NCBI GenBank assembly: GCA_035627375.1
Contig: DASPLX010000017.1
Coordinates: 68,808-132,807, forward strand
DNA length: 64,000 nucleotides
Reading direction: 5' to 3'
From: DASPLX01 sp035627375
GTDB taxonomy: Bacteria; Pseudomonadota; Gammaproteobacteria; Burkholderiales; Burkholderiaceae_D
Part shown: positions 15,097-24,200 of the stretch, one piece after another
Numbering within the stretch: position 1 is the first letter of the stretch
Layout: each line of letters starts with the position of its first letter
The notes under the pieces: generated by a model
What the model was told of the DNA's origin: nothing
The model's database searches: none
The model's input: only the letters and a program-made list of their open reading frames with translations
Made by a program: the position numbers and the translations under genes

Positions 15097-16191
15097 TCAA
15101 TCCGCCGCGCCGCTCGAGCGCGCAAGCAAGGCCGAGGTCTCCGCGACCAGGGCCGCCATCAACGTCCGCGCGTCGCGATGCTTGAGCAGCGGCGCGGCCT
15201 GGCCGCTCCACAGCGACATCAGATCGGCACGATCCTGCTCGCGCGCCGCCTTCTTCATGACGCCGGAAAACCAGTTCTGCACCGGATAACGCGGCACCTG
15301 CGCCGCATACGGCTCCAGTTCCGTCATCAGGCGGTTGCGGATGCCGCGCGCCAGCCGGCCGCTGAACACGCGGGTCAAGCCGGTGTAGTGCGCCTCGCGG
15401 CTGAACAGCATGCGCCGATGGGTCTCGCCGGCATTCGATTCCGCGCAGGCGAGAAACGCCGTGCCGATCTGCACGCCCTTCGCGCCGAGCGCCAGCGCCG
15501 CCGCGATGCCGCGCGCATCGGCGATGCCGCCGGCCGCGATCACCGGGATGCGCACCGCATCGACGACTTGCGGCACCAGGGCGACGGTTCCGGTCAGCGA
15601 TTCTTCCGCGCTGCGGAGGAAGGAGACGCGGTGGCCTCCCGCCTCGAAGCCGGTCGCCACCACCATGTCGACGCCGGCATGCTCGAGTGCGATCGCTTCG
15701 TCGACCGTGGTCGCGGTGCCGAGCGTGGCGATGCCCAGCTCGCGGCAGCGTTCGAGCACCTCGTCCGAAGGAATGCCGAACACGAAGCTGAACACCGCCG
15801 GGCGCGCCTCGAGCACGGCTTCGATCTGTTCCGCATAGCGCGGCGCGAAGCGTTGCGGCCGGTGCGGAGGCGTCACGCCGAGTTCACGGAAGTACGGCTG
15901 CAGCAGGTCGGCGTTGCGCGCGAACTCCTCGTCGGTGAGTTGCGGATCGTCGGCGTCGTCGAGCGGTATCCACAGATTCAAGGCGAACGGACGCGCGGTG
16001 CGCGCCCGGATTTGCGCGGCGATGCCGCGTATGCCGGCCGCGTCCAGGTGATGCACGCCGAACGAACCGAGGCCGCCCGCTTCCGCCACGGCGGCGACCA
16101 GATCGACGGACGAGATGCCGCGGCCGAACGGTCCCTGGATGATAGGCGCCTCCAGGCCGAGGCGCCGCGCTACTTCCGTGTCTTTCCACAT
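15097..16191 (-). CDS. nitronate monooxygenase family FMN enzyme
   Basis: A 364-aa FMN-dependent TIM-barrel enzyme that oxidises alkyl nitronates in characterised members. Signature parts are APIIQGPFGRG near the N-terminus, the flavin-site GFEAGGHRV, and IPVIAAGGIADARG followed by GAKGVQIGTAFLAC. The start at 16191 (MWKDTEVARRLG) has GGAG 8 bases upstream. Longer frames reach into the adjacent GST gene and are not supported. The pathway cannot be read from the neighbours. Confidence 0.9.
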   Translation of the reverse strand: MWKDTEVARRLGLEAPIIQGPFGRGISSVDLVAAVAEAGGLGSFGVHHLDAAGIRGIAAQIRARTARPFALNLWIPLDDADDPQLTDEEFARNADLLQPYFRELGVTPPHRPQRFAPRYAEQIEAVLEARPAVFSFVFGIPSDEVLERCRELGIATLGTATTVDEAIALEHAGVDMVVATGFEAGGHRVSFLRSAEESLTGTVALVPQVVDAVRIPVIAAGGIADARGIAAALALGAKGVQIGTAFLACAESNAGETHRRMLFSREAHYTGLTRVFSGRLARGIRNRLMTELEPYAAQVPRYPVQNWFSGVMKKAAREQDRADLMSLWSGQAAPLLKHRDARTLMAALVAETSALLARSSGAAD

Positions 16192-16253
16192 GATTTCCAC
16201 TCCGCTGTCCGACCGCGCGATTCGTGCGAGCCGCGCGCTGCAAGGTCCGAATC

Positions 16254-16874
16254 TTAGTGCGCGTCCTGCGCCGGCAATCCTTCCGCCTTCATCGCCTCGC
16301 GCACCGCCGGCCGCGCCGCGACGCGCTTGAGAAAGCCTTGCAGATGCTCGTGATCGGAGAGATCGAGGCTGACGTATTTCGCCCACCCCGCCACCGTGAA
16401 CAGATAGGCGTCGGCCACGGTGAAGACATCGCCGGTCAGATATTGCTTGCCGCGCAGCTGGCTCGACACCCAGGCGAATTTCTTTTGGAGCGCCTCGGCG
16501 AACACGGCTTTCGCGGCCGTGTCGAGCGTCGGATTGAACAAGGGACTGAACCCTTTGTGCAGCTCGGAGGTGATGTGATTTTGCCACTCCATCACGCGGT
16601 AACGCGCCAGCGTGCCGGCCGCCGGCATCAAGTCTTCCCGCCGCGCCCGGTCGGCGAGGTATTGCGCGATGACCGGACCTTCGGAAAGATGCTGGCCGTC
16701 GTCGAGCGCGAGCAGCGGCACCTGGCCCTTCGGATTGATCGTGGTGTAGTCGACGCCATGCTCGGTCTTGCGGGTGCCGATATCGACGCGCTCGAGCGTG
16801 AAAGCGGCATGCGTTTCGCGCAAGACGATATGGGGCGCGAGCGAGCAGGCGCCGGGCGAATAATAGAGTTTCAT
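16254..16874 (-). CDS. glutathione S-transferase, bacterial beta-class type
   Basis: A 206-aa cytosolic enzyme. The thioredoxin-like N-domain has MKLYYSPGACSLAPHIVLRE, with Cys10 as the beta-class catalytic residue, NPKGQVPLL and the SEGPVIAQYL motif. The all-helical C-domain follows. Start ATG at 16874 has AGGAG about 9 bases upstream. It is divergent from a LysR gene (17035), which probably controls it. A similar GST is at 36183. Confidence 0.92.
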   Translation of the reverse strand: MKLYYSPGACSLAPHIVLRETHAAFTLERVDIGTRKTEHGVDYTTINPKGQVPLLALDDGQHLSEGPVIAQYLADRARREDLMPAAGTLARYRVMEWQNHITSELHKGFSPLFNPTLDTAAKAVFAEALQKKFAWVSSQLRGKQYLTGDVFTVADAYLFTVAGWAKYVSLDLSDHEHLQGFLKRVAARPAVREAMKAEGLPAQDAH

Positions 16875-17034
16875 GGTTTGTTCTCCTGTCGAGGTCGGTC
16901 GGGTCATACCGCGGCCGGCTTGGCGCCGCGCCGCGTCGGAATATCGTTCGAGTTCCAATGTGGTGTAGTCTATTTATGCTTTTGAAGTCGATAAATCAGA
17001 CAACAATCAATTTTCCTGATACACGATGTAAATA

Positions 17035-17946
17035 ATGAGACGTCATTTCGACGACATCCTGATCGGCAGCATCGAGTTGTTCTGTGCCGCCGCGGAGCTC
17101 GGCGGCTTCACGGCGGCCGCCAATGCGGCCGGCGTCACGCCGGCCGCGGTCAGCCGCTCGGTATCGCGCCTGGAGGCGCGGCTAGGCGTACGGCTGTTCG
17201 TCCGCACGACGCGGCAGATCAGCCTGACCGACGCCGGCCGCCAGTATTTCGAGCAATGCCGGCAAGCGCTGGGACAATTGATCGAGGCCGAGCGCGCCGT
17301 GACGGGACAGCAAAGCGCGCCGGCCGGCATCTTGCGCCTGAGCGTGCCGACCACCTACGGCCACCATCGCATCCTGCCGCTCCTGCCGGCGTTCCGGACG
17401 CGCTACCCGGGCGTGCAGGTCGACATCCATGTCAGCAATCGCAATATCGATTTCGCCGACGAAGGCTATGACTTGGCGATCCGCGCGCGCGAACCGGCCG
17501 ATTCGAGCTTCATCGCGCGCAAGCTCGAAGACGCCGAACTCGTGGTGGTCGCGGCGCCCGCTTACCTGAAACGCGCCGGGACGCCCGCGACGCCGGCGGA
17601 CCTGGCGCGACACGAATGCATCCAGTTCGTGCTGCCGAGCAACGGGCGTACCGTGGAGTGGCTGTTTCGCGAACAAGGCAAGGATGTCGAAATCCAGGTC
17701 GCCGGCACGTATCGCTGCTACGAAGACATCCTGGCCGGCGCGACGCTCGCGCGCAACGGGGCCGGGCTGTTCCAGGCGTATCGATTCACGGTCGAGGAAG
17801 ACCTGCGCCAGGGGACGCTGGTCGAGATCATGCGGGATTATGGCGGGCGCTCGCGGCCGTTCTCGGTGCTGTATCCCCACGGCAGGCACTTGTCCTTGCG
17901 CGTGCGGGCTTTCGTCGAGTTCCTGATGGAGAGGCTCACGTCGTGA
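17035..17946 (+). CDS. LysR-family transcriptional regulator, divergent from gst
   Basis: A 303-aa LysR protein. HTH at about residues 10-65 (LFCAAAELGGFTAAANAAGVTPAAVSRSVSRLE) and a C-terminal co-inducer domain (LRLSVPTTYGHHRILPLLPAF). The 160-bp region between it and the GST gene is AT-rich, and the two are back to back, the normal arrangement for a LysR gene and its target. Inducer unknown. Confidence 0.91.
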   Translation: MRRHFDDILIGSIELFCAAAELGGFTAAANAAGVTPAAVSRSVSRLEARLGVRLFVRTTRQISLTDAGRQYFEQCRQALGQLIEAERAVTGQQSAPAGILRLSVPTTYGHHRILPLLPAFRTRYPGVQVDIHVSNRNIDFADEGYDLAIRAREPADSSFIARKLEDAELVVVAAPAYLKRAGTPATPADLARHECIQFVLPSNGRTVEWLFREQGKDVEIQVAGTYRCYEDILAGATLARNGAGLFQAYRFTVEEDLRQGTLVEIMRDYGGRSRPFSVLYPHGRHLSLRVRAFVEFLMERLTS

Positions 17947-18043
17947 GGAACCACCCACTTCATGGTATTGCCGGATCGCCGAGGACGATTTAGCATGCGC
18001 ACGTTGATGATCAAACAGGCATCAAGCCTCGGAAAGGAAGATC

Positions 18044-18514
18044 ATGCGCTACCAATCGGCTTTCTGTGTCGCTGGCGGCATCCTGCTGGCTTCGTGTGGC
18101 GGCGGCACGCCGGGGACGGCGATACAGGCGCCTTCCATCATGACCACCCCGGCGCCTACTCCTACTCCTACTCCTACGCCGACACCACCGAGCGGACAAG
18201 CGAGACCCGTGGCCGAAATCGAGACCGATTTACGCGCCGCCTGGGCCGCCATCGTGGCAGAAATCGGCAATCCGACCGCCGGCGAAGCGGCGCAATGCGG
18301 CATCTTGCCGGTCGGTGCGCGCGCATGCGGTGGACCCGAAAGCTATATCGCCTACTCGCGCACGGTGTCGAACGAGACCAGATTGCTCGCACTTGCGGAG
18401 ACGCATTCCCGGCTGTCGTCCGAACGGAATCAAGCCACCGGCGCTATCAGTACTTGCATTCTCATGATGCCGCCGTCGGCCCAGCTGGTCGACGGCGTAT
18501 GCAAGACGAACTAG
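18044..18514 (+). CDS. lipoprotein with Thr-Pro linker
   Basis: A 156-aa secreted lipoprotein. Signal peptide MRYQSAFCVAGGILLASCGGG has a lipobox (LASC, Cys18), followed by a linker of repeated Thr-Pro (about residues 38-50) and a C-terminal domain with four Cys (QCGIL, ACGG, CILM, GVCK), perhaps two disulfides. AAGGAAG lies before the ATG. No family recognised. The linker is encoded by a (CCTACT)n repeat. Confidence 0.72.
   Translation: MRYQSAFCVAGGILLASCGGGTPGTAIQAPSIMTTPAPTPTPTPTPTPPSGQARPVAEIETDLRAAWAAIVAEIGNPTAGEAAQCGILPVGARACGGPESYIAYSRTVSNETRLLALAETHSRLSSERNQATGAISTCILMMPPSAQLVDGVCKTN
18155..18178 (+). repeat. hexamer microsatellite (CCTACT x3 plus one variant)
   Basis: Three exact copies of CCTACT and a fourth, CCTACG, encode the Thr-Pro linker of the lipoprotein. 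The unit is 6 bp, so slippage would change linker length without changing frame. Confidence 0.7.
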
Positions 18515-18515
18515 G

Positions 18516-18587
18516 GGTTCGAGGCGTCCCGATTTGCGGCTTATGCCGCGGCGATCGAAGGCGGGTGCAAGGCGAACCCCGCCGCGA
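18516..18587. repeat. dispersed intergenic repeat, copy A
   Basis: A 72-bp segment directly after the lipoprotein stop. It matches 37309-37379 at about 80% with one indel; shared words include GGTTCGA, GTCCCGA, GCGGCT, GGCGATCG and GTGCAAGGCG. Both copies start one or two bases past a stop codon. Not coding. Confidence 0.65.
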
Positions 18588-18616
18588 CGATGAGTGAGAC
18601 GAGCCGGGCGCCGCAG

Positions 18617-19087
18617 TCACGGCTCCACCGAATGCACCTTCTTCAGGCAACGCAGCACGAAGGTCGAGCGGCTGTGCCGGATGCCGGGTAGCTTGTAGAG
18701 TTTGCGGCGCAGGAATTCCTCGTAACCGGCCGTGCCGGCTACGGCGACCTTGATCAGATAGTCGTATTCGCCGGTCAATAAATATGCTTCCATCACTTCG
18801 GGTAATCCGGCCAGTGCCTGGCCGAATTTCTCGAGCATGTCGTCGTCGTGGCGCTCAAGCGTCACTTCGATGATGACGGTATCGGGCAGGCCGAGCGCCT
18901 GCTGGCTCAGCAAGGCGGTATAGCCTTCGATGACGCCGCCTTCCTCCAGCGCGCGCACCCGATTCCAGCAAGGCGTGGTCGACAGTCCGACTTTCTCCGC
19001 CAGCTTGGTATTGCTGAGCCGGCCGTCGCGCCGCAACTCGCGCAAAATACGGCGGTCGGCTTCATCGAGATGCGGCAGGTTTTCCAT
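18617..19087 (-). CDS. Lrp/AsnC-family transcriptional regulator
   Basis: A 156-aa feast/famine regulator. N-terminal HTH (LDEADRRILRELRRDGRLSNTKLAEKVGLS) and C-terminal RAM/ACT effector domain (YLLTGEYDYLIKVAVAGTAGYEEFL). AAGGA precedes the ATG. It is divergent from the ACT-like protein gene at 19214. The 126-bp gap is AT-rich with repeats typical of Lrp sites, so it likely controls itself and that gene in response to an amino acid. Confidence 0.92.
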   Translation of the reverse strand: MENLPHLDEADRRILRELRRDGRLSNTKLAEKVGLSTTPCWNRVRALEEGGVIEGYTALLSQQALGLPDTVIIEVTLERHDDDMLEKFGQALAGLPEVMEAYLLTGEYDYLIKVAVAGTAGYEEFLRRKLYKLPGIRHSRSTFVLRCLKKVHSVEP

Positions 19088-19107
19088 CGCCCTTCCTTAT
19101 TCAGGTA

Positions 19108-19177
19108 GAATTTTCGTGAATATTCAGATTTGAAAGAAATATATTCTGGATTTTAACGAATTTTCGGTAATCTTCAG
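19108..19177. promoter_or_regulatory. AT-rich Lrp-type operator region with 20-bp direct repeats
   Basis: GAATTTTCG followed by TGAATATTCAG (19108-19127) recurs as GAATTTTCG plus GTAATCTTCAG (19158-19177), 17 of 20 matching, at a period of exactly 50 bp. A TATTCA/TGAATA inverted pair overlaps the first. The region is markedly AT-rich for this genome. Confidence 0.5.
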
Positions 19178-19213
19178 GAGCCTATTTTCTGCTCCGGCAT
19201 CTATAGTGCCGGT

Positions 19214-19561
19214 ATGGATACGCCCGCACACCATCCCTATCAAATGAGTTTGCGCTTCTGCATCGAAGCGGATGCCGCGCTCGGCACACTCGAAGCGGCC
19301 CTGGCGACGGCCAGGCGCGGCGGGCTGGAGCTTCGCAATCTGCGCGCCGGCCTCGGCACCCAAGGGCTGGAAATCTGGATGCGCCTGACGGCCACCGACC
19401 AGGATGCGCTGGCGTTGTGCAGGACGCGCCTGCATCACATCATCGGCATTCTCGATCTGCAGGAATTGCCCGATTGCCCTGACCGGCACGCCGAATCCGC
19501 GCGGAAGACCGAACGCGGATTGATCGCGCCCCGGCCGGAAGCCGCGTTGTCGCCGGCCTAG
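19214..19561 (+). CDS. ACT-like small protein, probable Lrp-controlled
   Basis: 115 aa. MSLRFCIEADAALGTLEAALATARRGGLELRNLRAG followed by LEIWMRLTATDQDALALCRTRLHHIIGILDLQELP reads as one ACT fold (beta-alpha-beta-beta-alpha-beta), as in the small subunit of acetohydroxyacid synthase type II (IlvM). No large subunit is adjacent. The tail after residue 95 is Pro/Arg-rich and probably disordered. It could instead be a stand-alone amino-acid sensor. Family assignment moderate. Confidence 0.6.
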   Translation: MDTPAHHPYQMSLRFCIEADAALGTLEAALATARRGGLELRNLRAGLGTQGLEIWMRLTATDQDALALCRTRLHHIIGILDLQELPDCPDRHAESARKTERGLIAPRPEAALSPA

Positions 19562-19917
19562 CGGGCCGTCAAGAAAACGTCGCGAGCGGATCGAGATCGA
19601 GCCGCACGGCACGACAGCCAGCTAGACGCCGCTCGAGGCTTCGGCTTCGCATCGAACCTTGCGACGCACGCTTGCCGTGGCTACCATGCGCTGAACGGAT
19701 TTCCATCCTTGCGCGACGCCATTCACCCCGGCTTTTCGCCTCTTCAACCGACTTTTTCGGCGCTTCGTCGCATCGCCGGGCAAGGCGTGGAGAACTACGC
19801 TAAAGTGCGGCATTCCGAGGCGGTCGCCCGGCGCGATGCCACGCGGTTTGCACCTGCTCCACAGGTGCCTGGCGAAGCGCATGCGATGTCCGTTTTTTCC
19901 TCTCATACTGGCTGAGA
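19562..19917. other. 356-bp intergenic region without a convincing gene
   Basis: Open frames on both strands (for example 19622-19930 minus) are Arg-rich and have no domain. One small hairpin was seen (GCACCTG 19850-19856 with CAGGTGC 19862-19868) and a T-run near 19893. The palindrome and promoter of the RND operon follow at 19918. Confidence 0.5.
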
Positions 19918-19953
19918 TGTCAGTTGACATTGCACGATTGCGTCACGGATACT
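19918..19953 (+). promoter_or_regulatory. promoter and palindromic site upstream of the RND efflux operon
   Basis: TTGACA (19924-19929), an 18-bp spacer, and GATACT (19948-19953) fit a sigma-70 promoter about 70 bases before the adaptor start. TGTCAGTTGACA (19918-19929) is a TGTCA/TGACA palindrome covering the -35, so a bound regulator would block it. No regulator gene is adjacent. Confidence 0.55.
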
Positions 19954-20022
19954 TTCGCGCTTGCGGCCCGTTCCTTGGGCTTCCGCCGTACCAGAACAAT
20001 TATCGCTTTCGGAGGCTTCATC

Positions 20023-21204
20023 ATGTTGCGCCACACCCTACTCGCTCTCGCCATTGCAGCATCGCTTGCCGCCTGCAACAAGGGCCCTCAAGGTTCCGCC
20101 CAGGCGGCCGGCAAGCCGGCCTCGAGTTCGGCGGCCGCGACGGCTGCGCGCCCCCTGCTCATCACGCCGGAAGACGTGCTGACGGTGCAAACCAATGCGA
20201 TCGCCTCCGGCCCGGTGATCACCGGCTCGGTGCAGCCGGAACGCCGCGCCGATCTGCGTGCCGAAATTTCCGCGGTGGTGCTGCAGGTGCTGAAGGAGAA
20301 CGGCGAACCGGTCAAGCGCGGCGACCTGCTGGTGCGGCTCGACCCCACCTCGATACGCGACAGCATGGCGTCGGCCGAGGAAGCAGTGCGCGCGTCGACC
20401 CAGGCCTTCGACCAGGCGCAGCGCCAGTTCGAGCGCCTGAAGACCTTGCGCGCCTCCGGCATGGCATCGGCGCAGCAGCTCGACGATGCGGAAACCCGCC
20501 GCAACAATGCGCAAAGCGACCTGGCCGCCGCCAAGGCGCGCGCCGTGCAGGCGCGCCAGCAACTGCAGCGCACCGAAGTGCGCGCGCCGTTCGACGGCGT
20601 CGTCAGCGACCGCAAGGTGTCGGCCGGCGATACGGCCGCCATCGGCAAGGAACTGGTCAAGGTGATCGATCCGGCCAGCATGCGCTTCGAAGGCTTCGTG
20701 TCGGCCGACAAGATCAGCACGGTGAAGGCCGGCCAACCGGTCCTGTTCCGCGTCAACGGCTACGGCAATCAGTATTTCACCGGCACCATCAAGCGTGTCG
20801 ATCCGTCAGCCAACCCGACCACCCGCCAGGTCGAAGTCCTGGTCGCCTTCGCCGACGGCGTGCAGCCGAAGGTTGCCGGCCTGTACGCGGAAGGGCGCAT
20901 CGAGACCGGCAGCACGCCGACCGTCATGATTCCCGAATCGGCGCTGGTGCGCAACGGCGACAAGGCCTATGCATGGCGCGTCCACGGCGGCACGCTCAAG
21001 AAGGTCGATGTCGTGGTCGGCGAGCGCGATCCGCGCCGCGGCGATTTCTCCATCAAGAGCGGCCTCGCCAGCGGCGACCAGGTGGTGCGCAACCCCGGCT
21101 CCAGCCTGAAGGATGGCCAGAAGGTCGAATTGGCCAAGTCGGCGGCGCCCGCCGCGGCTGTGGCCACGGCCAACAGCAAGGCAACGGCCAAAGCGGAGAA
21201 ATAA
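20023..21204 (+). CDS. RND efflux periplasmic adaptor (membrane-fusion) lipoprotein
   Basis: A 393-aa HlyD/AcrA-type subunit that couples the RND pump to an outer-membrane channel. Lipobox LAAC places the acylated Cys at residue 18. The biotinyl-lipoyl halves (VLQVLKENGEPVKRGDLLVRLD and VRAPFDGVVSDRKVSAGDTA) flank a coiled-coil hairpin (about 120-180), and beta-barrel and membrane-proximal domains follow. GGAGG is 7 bases before the ATG at 20023. The pump gene begins 3 bp after its stop. No TolC-type gene is in the window, so the channel is encoded elsewhere. Confidence 0.94.
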   Translation: MLRHTLLALAIAASLAACNKGPQGSAQAAGKPASSSAAATAARPLLITPEDVLTVQTNAIASGPVITGSVQPERRADLRAEISAVVLQVLKENGEPVKRGDLLVRLDPTSIRDSMASAEEAVRASTQAFDQAQRQFERLKTLRASGMASAQQLDDAETRRNNAQSDLAAAKARAVQARQQLQRTEVRAPFDGVVSDRKVSAGDTAAIGKELVKVIDPASMRFEGFVSADKISTVKAGQPVLFRVNGYGNQYFTGTIKRVDPSANPTTRQVEVLVAFADGVQPKVAGLYAEGRIETGSTPTVMIPESALVRNGDKAYAWRVHGGTLKKVDVVVGERDPRRGDFSIKSGLASGDQVVRNPGSSLKDGQKVELAKSAAPAAAVATANSKATAKAEK

Positions 21205-21207
21205 GCC

Positions 21208-24200
21208 ATGTTCCTATCCGATTTCAGCATCAAGCGCCCTATGGCGATGATCGTCATCATCATCTCCCTGATGGCCATCGGCCTGCTGGCATTGCAGAAG
21301 TTGCGCGTCAACGAACGGCCCGACGTCGAATTGCCGATGCTGTTCGTCAGCATCCCGTATCCGGGCGCGTCACCCGAGACGGTCGAACGCGAGGTCGTCA
21401 ATCGCATCGAGAAATCGCTGCAAAGCATTTCCGGCGTCTACCAGATGAACTCGCGCTCGAACGAGGGCGGTGCCGCCTTCTATATCCAGTTCAACTTCAA
21501 CAAGAACATGATCGAAGCGGCGGAAGAGGTCCGCAATGCGATCGGCGCCGTTCGCTACAAGCTGCCGCTCGAGATGCGCGAACCCGTCATCCGGCGCGCG
21601 GATCCGAACGCGCAGCCGATCATGCACCTGGCCTTGTCGTCCTCGACGCTCGGCCATGCCGAAATCTCCCGCCTGGCCGAAGACACGCTGGCCGACCGCT
21701 TCCGCGGCATCGACGGCGTGGCGACGGTCGACGTCAACGGCGCGCTCAAGCGCGAACTGTCGGTACTGCTGCGCGCCGAAAAACTGCGCGAATACAACGT
21801 CTCGGTCGCCGAAGTCGTCAATGCGCTGCGCAACCAGAACACCACGGCGCCGGTCGGCAAATTGCGCGGCGAGTTCGAAGAGAAGAACATCCGCCTGGTC
21901 GGCCGCATCGAGACGCCGGCGGAGTTCGAGCAGATCGTCGTCAAACGCCGCGGCGACGAAGTCGTGCGCCTCGGCCAACTGGCAACCACCTCGGACGGTT
22001 TCGCGGAACTGAACGGCTTCAGCCTGCGCAACGGCCATCCGAACGTCGGCCTGTCGATCACCCGCTCGCGCGAGGCGAGCACGGTCAGCGTCGCCAACAA
22101 GGTGCGCGCGCTGGTCAAGGAAATCAACAAGACCCTGCCCAAGGGCACGGCCATCGAAATCACGCAGGACGGCGGCGAAAGCGCGGAAAACAGCCTGCGC
22201 AACGTCACCGATGCGCTGATCTTCGGCGCCGGCCTGACCATCTTCGTGGTCTACGTGTTCCTCAATTCCTGGCGCTCGACGCTGATCACGGCGCTGTCGC
22301 TGCCGACCTCCGTCATCGCCGCCTTCATCGCGGTCTGGCTGTGCGGCTTCACGCTCAACTTCATGACGCTGCTCGGCCTGTCGCTCGCCATCGGCGTGCT
22401 GATCGACGATGCGATCGTGGTGCGGGAAAACATCGTGCGCCACATGGAACGCGGCTCCGACCGCCTCACCGCGGCGCGCATGGGCACCGCCGAAATCGGC
22501 CTGGCTGTGGCCGCCACCACGTTCTCGATCATCGCCGTGTTCCTCCCGGTCGCCTTCATGCCCGGCGTCTCGGGCGAATGGTTCCGGCCGTTCGCGCTGA
22601 CGGTCGCCAGCTCGGTGCTGGTGAGCCTGTTCATTTCGTTCACGCTCGATCCGATGCTGTCGGCCTACTGGGGCGACCCGGTCGGCCATCATCAGGCGCC
22701 GAAGAAGGGCCTGAGCCTGTGGCTGGCGAAGTTCAACATCTGGTTCGACCACCAGGCCGACCGCTACGGCAACGTGATCGCGTGGGCGCTGCACCATCGG
22801 CGCTGGATGGCGGCCATCGCCGTGCTCAGCTTCGTCGGCGCGATCGGCCTGCAGGCGAAATTCGGCGGCTCGAGCTTCCTGCCGGCCTCCGACTGGGGCA
22901 CGATCGCGATCGATATCCGCACCCCGGCGTCGTCCAGCCCCGAATATTCGCGCCTGAAGGTCGAGAAGGCAGCCGAGCTGGCGCGCACGCTGCCGGAGAC
23001 CAAGGCCACCAACAGCTACGTCAATCCGACCGGCGGCCGCGTCTATATCGATATCGGCAAGAGCAACAAGCGCAAGCGTTCCGCCCAGGAAGTCGCTGCC
23101 GATCTGCGCAAGCTGATGACGCAATTGATCGGCGCGGAGTACGTCGTGCTCGACGACCTGAACAACGGCGCGCAGAAGCCGGTGCAGATCCGCTTCACCG
23201 GGCCGGACTCGCGCAAGCTGATGGAGATCACGAACGACTACATGGCAAAACTGCGCAACGTCCCCGGCGCGGTCGACGTCGGCCTGTCGGAGCAGGATCC
23301 GAAGGACGAGCTGAAGATCGAACTGAACCGCGGCCTGGCGAACGCGCTCGGCATCTCGGCCAACGACGCCGCGCAAGCCTTGCGCGTGGCGTTCGCCGGC
23401 GTCGAGGTCGGCGACTGGGTCGATCCGACCGGCGAGTCGCGCGACGTCGCGGTGCGCCTGCATCCGGACGACCGCGTCGGCGCCGAGAACATCGAACGCC
23501 TGCCGATCGCCGTTTCCGGCAGCAACATGGTGGTGCCGCTCGACCAGATCGCCACCGTGACCATGGGCAAGGGCCCGTCGCAGATCCAGCACACCGACGG
23601 CAAGCGCATGATCGCCGTCTCGGCCAATGCGCAGGGCCGTTCGCCCGGCGAAGTGACGGCCGATGCGATGAAGCTCGCGAAAGCCATGGATTTCCCGCCC
23701 GGCTACGGCATCGAACTCGGCGGCGCGGCGCGCGACCAGCAGGAGGTGTTCGCCGCCATGACGACCGCGCTGGTGATGGGCATCGCCCTGATGTACCTGG
23801 TGCTGGTCATGCAGTTCGGTTCCTTCACGGCGCCGCTGCCGGTGATGCTGTCGCTGCCGCTGTCGCTGATCGGCGTGGTGGTCGCGCTGCTGCTGACCAA
23901 GGGCACGCTGAACCTGATGAGCTTCATCGGCGTCATCATGCTGATGGGCCTGGTCGCGAAGAACGCGATCCTGCTGCTCGATGCGGCGCGCAAGGAACAG
24001 GAGCAGGGCGCCGACCGCGAAGAAGCGCTGATGCATGCCGGCCGCAAGCGTCTGCGCCCGATCCTGATGACGACCTTCGCGCTGATCGCCGGCATGCTGC
24101 CGGTCGCGATCGGCGTCGGCGAGGGCGGCGAGTTCTATCGTCCGATGGCGGTGGCGATCATCGGCGGCACGATCACCTCGACGCTGCTGACGCTGCTGGT

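Noticed and set aside
19622..19930. 102-codon minus-strand frame in the intergenic space before the RND operon
   Set aside because: Arg/Lys-rich, no ribosome site, no domain, and it covers the promoter of the RND operon.
21370..24036. 888-codon antisense open frame
   Set aside because: It mirrors the RND permease codons; composition is His/Arg/Asp-rich and no family is seen.
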